In this document: one piece after another, positions 1-11,550 of the stretch | How positions within the stretch are numbered: position 1 is the first letter of the stretch | Layout of the letters: the number at the start of each line of letters is the position of its first letter | Origin: Morella rubra | Taxonomy: Eukaryota > Streptophyta > Magnoliopsida > Fagales > Myricaceae | Reading direction: 5' to 3' | Assembly: GCA_003952965.2 (NCBI GenBank) | Contig: CM025852.1 | Location: forward strand, 496,001 to 560,000 | Length of the DNA stretch: 64,000 bases | Notes under the pieces: model-generated | What the model saw: only the letters and a program-made list of their open reading frames with translations | Database searches by the model: none | Told to the model about the DNA's origin: nothing | Position numbers and translations under genes: made by a program

Positions 1-235
1 AAAAATAAAAAGAAACGAACCAAGAACTCAATTAATTAAGCTGGTTCTTATTCTTTTGCTTTTTGCCATTGTTTTCGACATCAACAGACAAAGCCACCTC
101 CCACTTTACCTACAGTTTGAGGCGTCGTCTTTCTTGTATGAGGCGAATTAATATTCAATCATGTTTGGTGTTCTGATAGATACTCTTCCGTTCTTAACTT
201 CCCTGGTTTTTCTCCTCCAAGTAACGCCGTATGAC
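1..235 (+). repeat. Tail of an ankyrin-unit 3' flank
   Basis: This stretch matches the 3' flanking module found after the ankyrin genes at about 15175-15400, 41890-42100 and 63225-63465. The closest copy is the last one: both continue into the phrase 'gtaacgccgtatga' (223-236 and 63453-63466). It shows that another ankyrin unit lies left of the window. No gene is seen in it. Confidence 0.8.
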
Positions 236-556
236 AATTTCACCCCCCTATTGTCAAAATACTAGTACTGCTGAATCGAAAGATCAGAAGTGGTTTGATC
301 AGCTACCTCCTATGGATGAGGAGGATATTTTACATGCCAATGATGCGTCCAAATTAATGCTGATTGGGAAGGTAGTATCGGATAGGAAGGAGAGCTTTTG
401 AAGATCTGTGACTTCAGTGCAGACCGGTTTGCGGGACCATGGCTTTGTACAGGGACTTTAATTCTATTATTTCTCTAGAAGATAAATAAGGGGGCAGATC
501 ATTTGCTTCATCATCGATGGGAGATCTTCTGGTTCCATTAGTGGGCAAGCTAGCGG
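236..556 (+). mobile_element. Degenerate LINE fragments (ORF1 and endonuclease pieces)
   Basis: Translation of 270-400 gives a piece resembling the start of the DUF4283 domain of plant LINE ORF1 (the stretch ending LIGKVVSDRKESF). From about 430 the sequence encodes a decayed endonuclease piece with GPWLCTG and a GGRSFASSS-like stretch, matching GPWFCAGDFN and GGRAFASSSVGDL of the LINE at 56800-56900. Stops and frameshifts are present, and the two pieces are not adjacent in an intact LINE, so this is an internally deleted remnant. Confidence 0.6.
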
Positions 557-558
557 TG

Positions 559-1044
559 GAGAGAGAGAGAGAGAGTTTTCGGGAGGGAGGAGCACAAAGG
601 GAGGTAGCTGGAGGCCTGGAGCGGCGGAACTGGCGTTTGGCGCAATGTGGTTTGTGGCATCTGGCGCACTCTGCAACCAGATATAGAATTTTCGGGATCA
701 ACCGGAAATTTTACCCACCCTTAGCCTATGTTTGGATGTCAATAATTGTTTTTTTACTCCAATACTTTTGTACATGTAAGGGTGGTCATAGAACGGATGG
801 AATTGGTTTCGATTTTGGTACCCATCGGAACCATGTTTTTCATTCAGGTTCCAATGGATCATTAGTGGCAAGCCACAGAGAGAAAGAGAGATGACAGCAA
901 GCTAGGGACAGAGAGAGAGAGAGGGGAGAGAGAGAGAGAGGAGATGGGCCAAGCCGATTGAAGAGAGAGAGAGGTTTCGGGAGGGGGAGCACAAAGGGAG
1001 GTTGCTAGAGGCCTGGAGCGGCGGCACTGGCGTTTGGCGCATTG
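559..1044. repeat. GA microsatellites inside a direct repeat
   Basis: Two copies of a block of about 85 bp (559-646 and 961-1044) share a GA run, 'agcacaaagggaggt', 'ggcctggagcggcgg' and 'ctggcgtttggcgca'. A further GA-rich run lies at 886-975. The second copy is interrupted by the hAT element that begins at 1049. Sequence resembling 676-722 resumes beyond that element at about 2711-2755, so an older and longer unit appears to have been duplicated before the hAT insertion. Confidence 0.7.
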
Positions 1045-1048
1045 CTGG

Positions 1049-2460
1049 CAGTGGCGGAACCAGGTATTAAAAGCCAACCATGGTGACTTTTAAAGCGAAA
1101 TAATTGGAAATTTTTTTTTTCATACGTAATGCTAAAAAGTTGTCTTAGAATTACAATATCAAAAATTAAAGACTAAATATATTAAAAATATTGAAATAAA
1201 TATATCGTACTATGTACTACGACTGAGAGGGGACAATTGGATCCTGCGTTTCTACATCTTCTGAAAATATTGCAAAACGACTTGTTCTCTATAGTTTTAA
1301 AAACCCGCTCGATGTACACTACATGCAATCATTCATCCAGTCATCTCCCATCCTATTACGCAAATCAGTCTTGATAATCTTCAGGCAGAGAACATTCTCT
1401 CCATGGTTGCAGTCGCAACTGGTAATACCAATGCCAACTCAATAAGCTGATAAACCAATGGATATAGAATATTCTTTCTGTCTCAACCATCTTCACAGCA
1501 AGACCTCCAATATCTTGAAGCCCAGAAAAATCATCATGCAATCTAACATCTCTAATGTAGGTGTCAAGCTGATCTCTAAGAAACAACTTCTCATTGTTGA
1601 GAAATCTTCTAATAAAACTCAGCAAGACGACATAACCTATCAAGATCAAATGTTGAGAATGAGTCCTTTGGATCAAGACATGTTATACAAAAAGTAACTC
1701 CGTACTTACTTCTGTGAAACGATCATTCATCTCTTGAGCCAAGAGGTCTGTGGCGCGGCGGACGGCGGTGGTTGCACGGCGCGGAGAAGAAAATCAGAGA
1801 AGTGAGGCCTGAGGGATAGAGAGAATCAAATTTAGATAAGTGAGAAAGAAAACTAGACAAGTGAGAAGAAAGGAAGGAAAGGCTGAAAGCCATACCTGGG
1901 CGGTGCGGTGCGGCGGCGGTAGGCGATAGCTGGTACTGCTGGTCTGATGGCGGAGAAAATTGAAAATCTGAGAGAGAGTGAGAGCGAGAGAGGCACTGGT
2001 ACTAGTACGTCGCTGTCGTGTGTTTGTGAGAGAGAAAATCTGAGAGAGAGGAGCTGAAAGAGGCACGAATAGAATTATAAAAGCTTAAAAAAAATTTGAA
2101 ACGACATGTTTCTACCTTCAGCAGCGTGAGAGAAAATTTGAGAGAGAGGGCTGAGAGATCAGATGCATGATTCTGAGGCCTGAGGGTGAGAAAAATAAAA
2201 CGGTGCGTGCAGCGTGCTGTTTTAAATTTTTTTTTTGGCTGTCGGCTGTGCAATGTCTGTGGGTTTGGGCTCAAAAATTAAAAGCCTGGTTCGGTTTGAC
2301 AATGCTTAGTTATTCGGACTAGAGGAAGCTTCAATTGGCCTGGGCCCTGGGCTCAACCATGGCGGGCCCAGGCCAGCCTATTTATATAAAAAAAAACATG
2401 TAAAAATTTATTTTAGGTGGAGCCAACCATGGCGGCCGCCATGCCTTGGTTCCGCCCCTG
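1049..2460 (-). mobile_element. Short hAT element with TIRs and 8-bp target duplication
   Basis: The left end reads CAGTGGCGGAACCA and the right end, reverse-complemented, reads CAGGGGCGGAACCA, which are matching terminal inverted repeats. The flanks are attgctgg (1041-1048) and atttctgg (2461-2468), an 8-bp target duplication with one mismatch, as expected for hAT. On the minus strand 1365-1676 encodes a decayed hAT C-terminal dimerisation region containing YIRDVR and FSGLQDIGGLA, homologous to the hAT at 46330-46640. The rest (1700-2400) is noncoding. At 1412 bp it is an internally deleted, non-autonomous derivative. Confidence 0.85.
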
Positions 2461-2876
2461 ATTTCTGGCTGCGACAATGAAGGTGGGGGGGGGTCTTCTA
2501 TTCTCTAGAATTTTCAAAGGAATCACAACGAATCCTTCGTTTAAGTGACTTGGGTGAAAATGCACAAGTTACTTTTTTTTTTTTTAAATAAAATTCAAAA
2601 CGACGCATGAATTGTTTTTTTTAAAAAAATTAAGTCGGGAAACCGAAAAATCAAAAAAATAGTATCATAACGGAATATGCTGGAATGGGACCGGATATCC
2701 GATATCGAAACGAGATACAAAATTTTCGGAATCAATGGAAAACCACCCTTAGTCCTTTCCAAATTTGATTAATGAAACTCTGCATTGACCAGCACATATA
2801 AAGAGGAAAAAATAATTATTTTTATCAGTTAATGCACATGGTGGAAGTTGAACTTGGGCTCTTTTATTTTAAGGAA
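2461..2876. other. Non-coding spacer
   Basis: This holds a poly-T/poly-A-rich stretch and a segment (2711-2755) resembling 676-722. No gene is seen. It ends where the putative terminal region of MULE 1 begins. Confidence 0.5.
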
Positions 2877-4334
2877 ATTGGCAATTTAGTCACTAGGTTT
2901 ATAGCACGCTGATAATATAGTCGCTAGGTTTCATTTTTTTGAATATATGGTCACTGAGAATATATAGTTGTGACGATCTGGTCCTTCCGTCAAACTGCGT
3001 TGAATTTTTAACGGAATAAAACGCCACGTCATATTTTTGCCCAATCAGCGCCCACTAACATGATTTAGCAGCCATGTCACCTTTAATAACCAAACTCACC
3101 ATTCACTCAAGCATAAGATTTTCATAAACACTTAAACGACACACAGTATGTGAGGGAAGGTGAATAAAGGGTGTATTCTTCATTTTTTTTCCAAGCGAAT
3201 AAAGAATGTATTCGCTGATTGAGAATGTTCGAAATCTTCTAAGTGTTCTCGTTATCAATCCCCCTAACCTTTCTAAAACTGCTGAGTGTTACTGTTTGCC
3301 CTAGAATATTCGAAGTCTTCGAAATGTGAAAGAAGATTTGGTGATTTCGAAGTGTGGAAGCAGATTCGGTGATTTCTTCGAAACCCCAGCAACTATTTGG
3401 GGGCATTTCGATTTCGGGGTGCACTGGGGTTGGATCTTCGAAGCACACGCTCTTGAGGTAACCCATTTCTTAATTTGCATTTGTCTCACCCATTCGAAGC
3501 TTACCCATTGCCTTTATTTGCCTTTGTACGCTGTCTTTTTGTATTTAAAACCCATTTATTTGGTGGCTGACCCATTTCTTTATTTAACCTTCTTGCAGGT
3601 CGGTGGTGGAGGACAAAATCTGTTCCCAATAATGTCGGAAGGTAGGACCACTTTCTCTATCCTTTCGGTGTCTTTTGTCTACATATTGAGTGTAGGACCA
3701 CTTTCTCATGATATGGGCATTGTCTACATATGCACGTGAGTGGAAATGTTGGTTTCTGTTTTCTTACTTTCTAATTAGGTCCTTGGGTTTTCATTGACTA
3801 GTTGGTAGCTGATGAGGCTCAGGTCCTTAGGTTTGTTTGCTCGGTCATTAGGTTTTTATTCAAATAGTTTAACTGTTAGGGTTCATTGAATATAAACGCT
3901 CTATGTTTCCAGTTTGACGGCACTTGTGCTGCCTTCTTGATCAATATGTTGTGCAATTAGTTAGATCTGCTGAAAATTGATCTGCCTCTCAGTCCAACCA
4001 CGAAGATGAACATTTAATAAGAGATTGGCCTGGTAATTTTGATGTTATATTTTTTGATTTGGATTTTTCTATTCTAGATTATGTGTGGTGGTTGTCACGC
4101 TGTTCAGGATTTTTTTTCATAATGATGCACACTTCGCTTGGTATAGGTTCAACACTTTCACAACATGTTCACATATGTTATTTTCAAATAGTCTTCAATT
4201 TATATGGTTATATGGCCATGGGGGCATGATTGTTTGATATGCTTTTCTTTGTTTGAACTTTCGATATCGTAGTTCTATTTTAACATCACTTCAAATGTGT
4301 TTGCTGTTAAATAATTATGTATATGATTTTGTAG

Positions 4335-7134
4335 GACGGTTGCTACGGATAGTGGTGTATCATGGTGGTGAATTTGTCGGAGGTCGAGATGAAATATATA
4401 AAGGAGGGAAGAGGGAAGAGTTGGGAAATTGGATACGGATTATATCTCTTCAATAGAAATTGAAGAGGCGGTGAAGTCTCTTGGTTACTTGAGGACGAGA
4501 GTTTTATGGTACACATTTGACAAAGAATCTTGGCTGAATATTAGAACACTAAGGAATGATAACGACGTGCTCGAGCTGATCAACAGAGCCATCACTGAGC
4601 AAAGAGATATACTCAATATCTTTGTTGACCACATAGTTGAGGAGCCTAAGTTTGCCGATACCGAGGATCACCCCCTTTTACTTACTGGGCCGGGCCTTCG
4701 CAAGCAGAAGATGGGGAACCCGAATCTGTTATAAGGGAACCAGAATCTTTAGTGGGGGAAGAACAAGCTGACAGTGACCCTGATTATGTCCTTGAGGAGA
4801 GATTTGAGAAGGCTCTTGAATTGAGTGATTTCAGCGGCACAGATGTCGACGAATCTGATTTGTATGATGATGCTGAGAGCCCGGATGGCAGAGGAGTTGA
4901 GAGTGATGATTACGTTGCAAATGTGGATTGGTTAGGGGCATTCCCGAGGACCGAGGAAGACAATGAAGCTGATGTACCTAGTGAGTATGAAGATGATGAT
5001 GATATGCGAACCGATAAGGGTTCTGATTGCGATCAGGCTCCGCGAGGCAATAATTTCCCTGAGTTCAATGAAGACATTGATGTAGAAGCGGAGGTCCATT
5101 TGGAGCATGGTCTTTTGTTTCCCAATGCAAAGGTGTTCAGGAAGGCATTGAGGCAGTATTGTGTTCAGAAGAAATTTGACTTTGCATACCTTCACAATGA
5201 CAAGCTCAGAGTGCAAGCCCAATGCATGGAAGAGTGCACATTCTACATTTTCGCATCGAAAATGAGAAAATTAGACGCGTTTCAGATCAAGCATTTCGTT
5301 CCTGAGCACACGTGTGGTGCGCACTACGAAAACACTAAGGCTGACGTGAAGTTCCTAGCACAACGGTACATGGCGAACTTCAGGGATCATCCCAGCTGGC
5401 CTGCAGCTGCTTTACAGAGCCAGATCGCCGTGATTATGGCATTGAGGTGCCAATACATCACTGTTATCGAGCGAAGAGGATGGCTTTGCTTAGGGTTCAT
5501 GGAAACCAAGCTGAGCAGTTCAAATTCACGGGGCAATATGGGCTGGCACTTGAGAAGTGGAATCCTGGTACCTCTGTTGTGTTGGTCAAATCTGGTGAGC
5601 ACTTTAGACGGCTGTATGTATGCCTTGCTGCATGCAAGGAAGGGTTGAAGCACTGTAGACCCATCACTGTGTTGACGGGTGCCATTTAAAGGGCAAATAT
5701 GGTGGGCAGCTTCTTTGTGCTATCGGCAAGGACGGGAATGACGACATGTTCCCGATTGCGTATGCTGTGGTGGAGGCGAGACCCGAGATTCATGGACATG
5801 GTTTATGAATTTATTGTTAGACGATATTGGCCCAGAGGAGGAGCATGGCTGGGTGTTTATGAGTGACAGACAAAAGGTATAATCATTTTCATTATTTACT
5901 CTAGTTAACGTATGAAATAATACTTAACTTGTGTTATTTTCTGCAATTGCAGGGGTTGGGGCTGACATTTGAGCACGAGCTCCCGGGCGTGGAGCACAGA
6001 TGCTGCTTGAGACATCTTCATGCCAATTTGAAGGGTGATGGATTCAAAGGTAAACAGTTCAAGGATGCATTATGGGCGGCTGCAACTGCCACAAACATCA
6101 ATGCCTTTAAAGCCGCCATGCTCCGGATCGAGGTGAACTACTCTGGTGCACATAAGACACTCTTGGATCTTGATAAAAAACTTTGGAGCCGACATGCGTT
6201 CAGCGTGCATTGCAAGAGTGATATGCTCTTGAACAACCTCGCAGAATCATTCAACGCGTGGATTAAAGATGCCCGTGACAAGCCAATTATTTCAATGCTG
6301 GAGACAATTCGCCGTCAGTTGCAAATACGGTTCCATAAGAAGAAGATTGGAGCCGTGACTGCCCTCCAGCAAGCACCCAATGCCCTCTGTCCAAAGATTT
6401 TTAAGAAGTTAGAGAAGATCAAAGCTGACTCTAGGATTTGTGTTTGTCAATGGCAGAATGGACTAGAGTTTGAGGTAGACCAGCTAGATGCACCCAGGAG
6501 GGTGGTTGATCTGAATGACCGCACGTGCTCGTGTGGTAAGTGGCAGCTGTGTGGAATCCCTTGTATCCACGCTTGTGCTGCGATATACCAAAACAAGCAG
6601 AAACCAGAGGAATATGTAGCTGAGTGGTACAAGCTATCGACGTACCTGAAGGCGTATGAGCACGGTGTTCATGCTATGCCGGGGCCAGATGAATGGCCTG
6701 AGGGGGATAATGACGTAATATTGCCCTCTTTAGTACGTGTCCAACCTGGAAGGCCCAGGAAAGCCAAGAGGAGAGAGCCTGATGAGCCGGACATCCCATA
6801 CAAAGTTAGTAGACGGGGATACGTGGTTACATGTGGAAATTGCTTCACTGAAGGTCACAATGCTCGTTCCTGCCCTCAACCTGAAAATCCAAATAAAAAA
6901 AAGTGGCCTAAAAAAACAAGGAAGACCACGTCGAGTGGGGAAGCAACATCTGCACCTTCAAATGTCCCTGTGGTATGTAATCTTCAGAACTTGTATGAAT
7001 TGGCACCCTCTATGTAATTGGATAAATGTGTCATATTTTAATGTATTTTGTATGTACAGACCCATGGCAGAGCAAGGGGAAGAGTTGTGGGAAGAGGGCG
7101 AGGGAGAGGCAGGGGACGAAGGAGACAATGTTAA
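4335..7134 (+). pseudogene. MuDR-type transposase of MULE 1, frameshifted
   Basis: Domains in order: a PB1-like N-terminus (VVYHGGEFV, about 4350-4640), an acidic linker (4750-5070), the MuDR N-terminal domain (5090-5400), and an MULE DDE core with DGCHLKG at about 5673 and SDRQK at 5865-5876. An intron follows (about 5877-5951, ends ttgcag). Next come EHRCCLRHLHANLK, a SWIM zinc finger (CSC...CIHAC, about 6525-6580) and a CCHC knuckle (CGNC...GHNARSC, about 6835-6870). A last intron (about 6973-7060) leads to an arginine/glycine-rich tail ending at TAA 7132-7134. Frameshifts near 4430, 4735, 5460, 5665 and 5785 break the reading frame, so it is a dead copy. The acceptor before 4335 was chosen because the PB1 homology begins there. 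Confidence 0.85.
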
Positions 7135-8034
7135 TGAAGATGGAATTGGTCATGTTGATTCGGTAGATGGAGGGCATGTACCGGCTGTGGATGGGGGCAG
7201 GTTGCAGCAGGATATGGGGGTGATGTTGGTGGACCTGAAACATGAACTATTTGGTGTCAAATAGATATGTAACTATAATTATATAACTCCAATCATACCA
7301 GTTTAGCATGTTAATGTATGTTTTTTGGAAGCTGTAATTATACTGATGTGATTTAGAGGTACTTTAGCAACTGATGGTCTATGGACATGTAAGATTTTAT
7401 TTTTTGGTGGTCGTGTACTGATGGGATATGGTCATGTAATTTGAACTTTTTGGCATTCTGTGGATGGGGGAAGTGTACTGATGCTTATGATATGCTTATG
7501 GCATTTTTGGTGGTCTGGTCTGGCCTCGCCTCGCCTGACTGGCTGTAGATAATCTCAAACAGGTTTATAGGAGCCTCTGGTCTGGCCTTCTGGTCTGGGT
7601 GGCCTGGTCTGGCCTGGCTGTAGATTATTTAAACAGGTTTATATAATATTCGAGCCAAATATGCCATATGCCCAGTTTTGTATAAAAAAAATCTGGTCAT
7701 ACTGGTAGCTGCTCATCCACTTATCAAAATTAAAAACCTTAAATTTCAAATCAGGGAAGCATGAAACTGCATTTTTATGTCTATACTTCAAATAATTTGT
7801 CAAAGATCTACAAAGAAGCCCAAACAATAAATCTATCCTAAGTACTCTTAAGGCAGTACACAATCATATTGCAAAGAAATTACAAGTACTTTTCATTTAT
7901 ACATAATCCATTCATTACAATTAGAAGGTCATTTCCAACACAAAATAAACTTGCCATTCTTTACAAAAGTTCATGCCAACTACACTGTCAGAAAGTAACA
8001 TTATTATAAACTAACTACCCCATCAACATGTTTT
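7135..8034. other. Intergenic part of MULE 1 with a GC-rich direct repeat
   Basis: This lies between the converging transposase and GRF genes. At 7497-7640 two imperfect copies of a TGGTCTGGCC...CTGGCTGTAGAT...CAAACAGGTTTATA block lie in tandem. No coding sequence is seen elsewhere. Confidence 0.5.
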
Positions 8035-8459
8035 CTAGAAGATCCTTATGAAGAATGCACCCATAACAGCGACTGCCACTAACGAAGCTCCAACAATACA
8101 CTTCAGCCTTCTCACAGTTCGCTTCAATGCATCATTCTCCTTTTGCAGCTCTTTATTTCTCTTCGTCCAATACGGTCCCACCTCCATCCCACGGGGGCAG
8201 ACACGAGGATCAAACCAACAAAAATATCCACAGTGCTTACTTGTCTGCAAACAGAGACACCCACAGATCATGCACTCAAATAGATAAGGAAATTTACAAC
8301 TTACTAAGTGAAATAACTTACTTACGCCATAGTTTGCACAACCAAAAAAAGTCTCCCTGGATTGGAATCTGTCCAGGAAGATATCAACGGTGCTCTCAAT
8401 CCACAGCTGCAAAACTTTATCTCATATGGTTGCTGCCGAATTTTAAGTGACGATGGCAT
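8035..8459 (-). pseudogene. GRF-type zinc finger, coiled-coil, membrane-anchor protein of MULE 1
   Basis: Read from an ATG at 8459, exon 1 gives MPSSLKIRQ then the GRF pattern CSCGLRAP...WTDSNPGR. After a one-base loss in a run of seven T it continues FFGCANYG. An intron follows (about 8325 down to 8245; donor GTAAGT, acceptor in TTTGCAG or five bases on). Exon 2 gives HCGYFCWFDPRVCPRG, a short coiled coil (KELQKENDALKRTVRRL) and a C-terminal hydrophobic helix (IVGASLVAVAVMGAFFI). GRF fingers bind single-stranded nucleic acid in characterised proteins, but the role of this TM-bearing class is unknown to me. It runs convergently to the transposase, ending 901 bp from its stop. The frameshift suggests decay, although a homopolymer sequencing error is possible. 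Confidence 0.75.
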
Positions 8460-9240
8460 TCCAGATGAAACATGACTGAATATGATACAAAACACAGTCA
8501 GATGTGCAAATTGAAACTGTTAGTAAATATTCCTCATTTGGTTTTCTTAGCAGAATGGTCATTCCTTATCTCTGTAATTTTACATCTATTTCCATCCTAC
8601 TTCAGTCCTCAGACCTTAATACCTCCCAAGAATTATGGAAATCTACTGTTATACCAACAGCAAGTACTAAACTTGAAGAGTACCATTTCAATTGAAATTG
8701 CAAACCATTTACCCAATCACGATCAGCATCTATGAGTTACTCAAATAACATGCATTATTCCTAATATGCCAATCTTCCAAAAGGTATCCATTAAACAAAT
8801 GTAAAAGGAAAGCTTCCAATAATCTCTTTCACTCTCTTTGGAGGGAAAAAGAAGCTTTTTTCTATTCAGTAGGGGAGGATCACGACAAAAAGAGAGATTG
8901 GCCATCTTTCTCTTTTGTATTGGTCTTGGGAAAGGTCAAGCCTACAAACATATTTTATATGGTGGATTCTTTAACAAACGTTAGTCTTCTGGTTACTAAA
9001 GGACAATCTGGGCATCTCCTAATATACCAAAAAGGTGACGGGTCTCAGTCCAAACTATTCAAACTTTGTGAGAGACCAAAACGCTATTACCCATCCTGAT
9101 TCATATACGGACAATCTCTCCAACACAACCGACAGAAAATGGAAGAGCAACCCAGTAAAAGAAAAATGCAGAGACGAAACTTCAGTATTTGCAAATGAAG
9201 AAAAATGTAGAAAAAGAAAAACCCAATGTCCACAGATGGA
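8460..9240. other. Spacer, no gene seen
   Basis: Low-complexity AT-rich sequence with short open frames lacking recognisable motifs. The right limit of MULE 1 should lie here but I could not place it. The left edge of the 9.2-13.7 kb duplication falls at 9241. Confidence 0.4.
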
Positions 9241-10154
9241 AAGGAATTTATTCAAGGTCAGTCGGCTACTGTTCAAAATGGACTACTGGAGGAGAATTTA
9301 CGCCAAGCTTTGATAGAGGAGCAAAGAAAAGAGGAGTTGTTGTAGAAATCAAAGTCACGAGTAAATTGGCTGGCTTCTTCAGATCTCAACACAAAGTTTT
9401 TTCATATTTTCACAATTGTGCGACGGAGGCGGAATGCCATTGAGTTTACTAAGACTTCCACGGGTTCTTGGCTGAACTCTAGGCCTGAAATTGGTCAACT
9501 GTTTACAGATTCTTTCACAAAGCTTTTCACTTCTACAAGACCAGTTTTCCTTCGGATTTGGAGGGATTGATTTCTCTTGAAGTAATAGCAGAGGAAAATC
9601 TATTTTTATGTCAAATTCCATCGGAATGAGAGGTTTGGGATGCTGTTAGACAGATTGCCTCTCGAAAAGCCCCCGGCCCGGATGGTCTTACAGCTCTTTT
9701 CTACAAACAATTTTGGCCTACGGTGAAGCAGGATATGATTGCTATGATTTAGAATATTTTTCGGTCTGGATTTATTCTCCATGAACTGAACCATACCAAT
9801 ATCGTCCTCATCCCAAAGGTTAAAAGTCCTAATCTGGTGCCCACTATCGCCCTACATCACTCTGCAACGTTTCTTATAAAATTCTGTCCAAAATTCTCAC
9901 CGATCGGCTGCGAAGTATTCTGCCTCGTCTTATTTCTCCACTCCAAGCGACCTTTGTGGTAGGGCGAACAATACAGGAGAACTCCTCATTGGCGCATGAA
10001 GTGTTCCATACTATGAAGACTAGAGCAGGGGATCGGGCTAATGGCAATAAAGGCTGATATGGAACGTGCCTATGACCAAATGGAGTGGAGTTTTCTCCTT
10101 TCAGTTCTGCGTAGATTTGGGTTCTCTGAAAAATGGATTAAAATTGTCCATTAG
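9241..10154 (+). pseudogene. LINE ORF2 fragment (linker and reverse transcriptase, part)
   Basis: Nearly identical to 57331-58244. It contains the end of the endonuclease-RT linker, then KAPGPDGLTALFYKQFW (about 9668), LIPKVKSPN, SLCNVSYKILSKILTDRL and RT motif A (ADMERAYDQMEW, about 10055). It stops before the YxDD motif, where AT-rich unit spacer begins. In-frame stops and small indels mark it as dead. Its 5' part is missing because the duplication boundary lies inside the LINE. Confidence 0.85.
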
Positions 10155-11040
10155 TTTCATATTTTATCTATTTTTATAATTATTGATATTTATGAAACTA
10201 TTTTCTACTTATTTTTTGAATTATATATATATTTTTTTATTTTTTAAATTCATTTTTTATTATTTTTATTTTTTGAATATCATAATAACTATAAATTAAT
10301 ATTATTTAATTTAATTAAAATATTAAATCATTCAAATCTTAAACAACCAAACAAATCCTTACAACAAAACAATATTTAAATTAAAAAATTTGAAATTTGA
10401 AAGTTAAACCCAAAAGTTGAATCAAAACCAAAAACACAACCCATTTCAAAACAGCCCATAGGGATTCCACATGCGGTTTATCCTATATGGCCTCTCCTAG
10501 CCTCTTGTGGTGGTTGCCGCTGCCGTGCTCCACTGCTTCCGCCGCCGCTCCACCGCCTTGTAGGTGGTGACATAAAAATAATCCCCACGACCTCTGAGTC
10601 TTTTAAAACCAACCTCCTATATGCTTCTCCATGTGCTGTTGAGTTCAGTGGTCGTGTGGTGGTGCCACCAATCTACTCCACTTGACCTCGGGATCCATCC
10701 TGACTCAACTCTCCATGCACTTTTGGTTGCGCTGCGTGACACATGGTCATGTGGTGGTGCCATCTTTGTGCTCCTCAACTCCTCCTGAATTGTTATGCAT
10801 CGCCTTCCCATATGCTTCTTTTGAGTCATTCTGAGGATTGTGGCCATACTGGCCCTTGTTTTATCTTGACAATATCCTGAGACATGCTAATGTACTGCTA
10901 GGCATGTCATGACTTGGGCCATAGTATGTCATGGGCATGTTAGATGTCTCGACAAGCCTTACCTCGCTTATGTCTTGAGTTAGGGTATTGTCAATGACTC
11001 TAGTGGGTCTTCTTACGAGCTCTCTCGGTGATGTCCATTT
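10155..11040. other. AT-rich spacer and distal upstream region of the first ankyrin gene
   Basis: 10155-10450 is very AT-rich and is shared with 36540-36790 and 58246-58540. The rest (10450-11040) matches 58540-59130 almost base for base. No gene is supported; the open frames here are short and unlike known families. Confidence 0.5.
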
Positions 11041-11045
11041 TTAAG

Positions 11046-11355
11046 TTGACTTTTGACTTGTCACTTCAAAGAAAAGGGGCATTTGCCTTGTCTTAGGAAA
11101 AAAAAAAAAAGGGCGATTTTAATTACAAGAATTGCCTACCGCGTGGGTCTCCAACTTATTTCTCTTTAGTGCCAGCGAGCTTTTTTTTAACGTCTCTAAT
11201 GCTGGTTAATGGGGACGCGCCCCTGATGTTGCTAAAATAAAGTCTTGTCAGATTCAATATTTCTTGTAGCGTGTTAACGAGCGTGTGGACCTGGACTTGG
11301 AATCTTGGAAGTCGTTGTGCTACAAAAAGTCGTTGCCAGAGCTCTTTCTTTGACT
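11046..11355 (+). promoter_or_regulatory. W-box motifs upstream of the ankyrin gene
   Basis: TTGACT occurs at 11046-11051 and 11053-11058 (seven bases apart) and again at 11350-11355. TTGAC(C/T) is the WRKY-factor core, and paired W boxes are typical of defence-responsive plant promoters. The pair is about 500 bp and the single site about 200 bp upstream of the start codon. The motif alone is short, so function is inferred. Confidence 0.4.
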
Positions 11356-11550
11356 GAATAACAATTGTGGACCTGGACTTGGACTTTAGTGATATGGCTA
11401 ATGGGTGTGTGGACTTGGACTCTTGAAATTCCAAAAGTTCCCGCCCTTGATGATATGTTCCCTTGCCATCTCGACCGTAGCGACTGGTCATTATCCCTAA
11501 GCAGGTTCCAGATGTGGCATGCCCACAGTCCATTCCTTTCCTTTTAACTC

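Larger units (their letters stand above)
2877..8460 (+). mobile_element. MULE 1 (Mutator-like element), degenerate
   Basis: The element holds a MuDR-type transposase on the + strand (4335-7134) and a GRF zinc-finger gene on the minus strand (8035-8459). Its left terminal region is probably around 2877-3060, where 'ggcaatttagtcactaggttt' style direct repeats and an ACGCCACGTCA motif occur. I could not find a matching right inverted repeat, so the right limit is uncertain. The 3060-4330 region would be promoter, untranslated leader and 5' introns, and contains no convincing protein. Confidence 0.6.

Noticed and set aside
414-1077. Long frames on both strands over the GA-rich region
   Set aside because: They follow the GA repeats and the LINE remnant; no domain, and the matching direct repeat explains their similarity.
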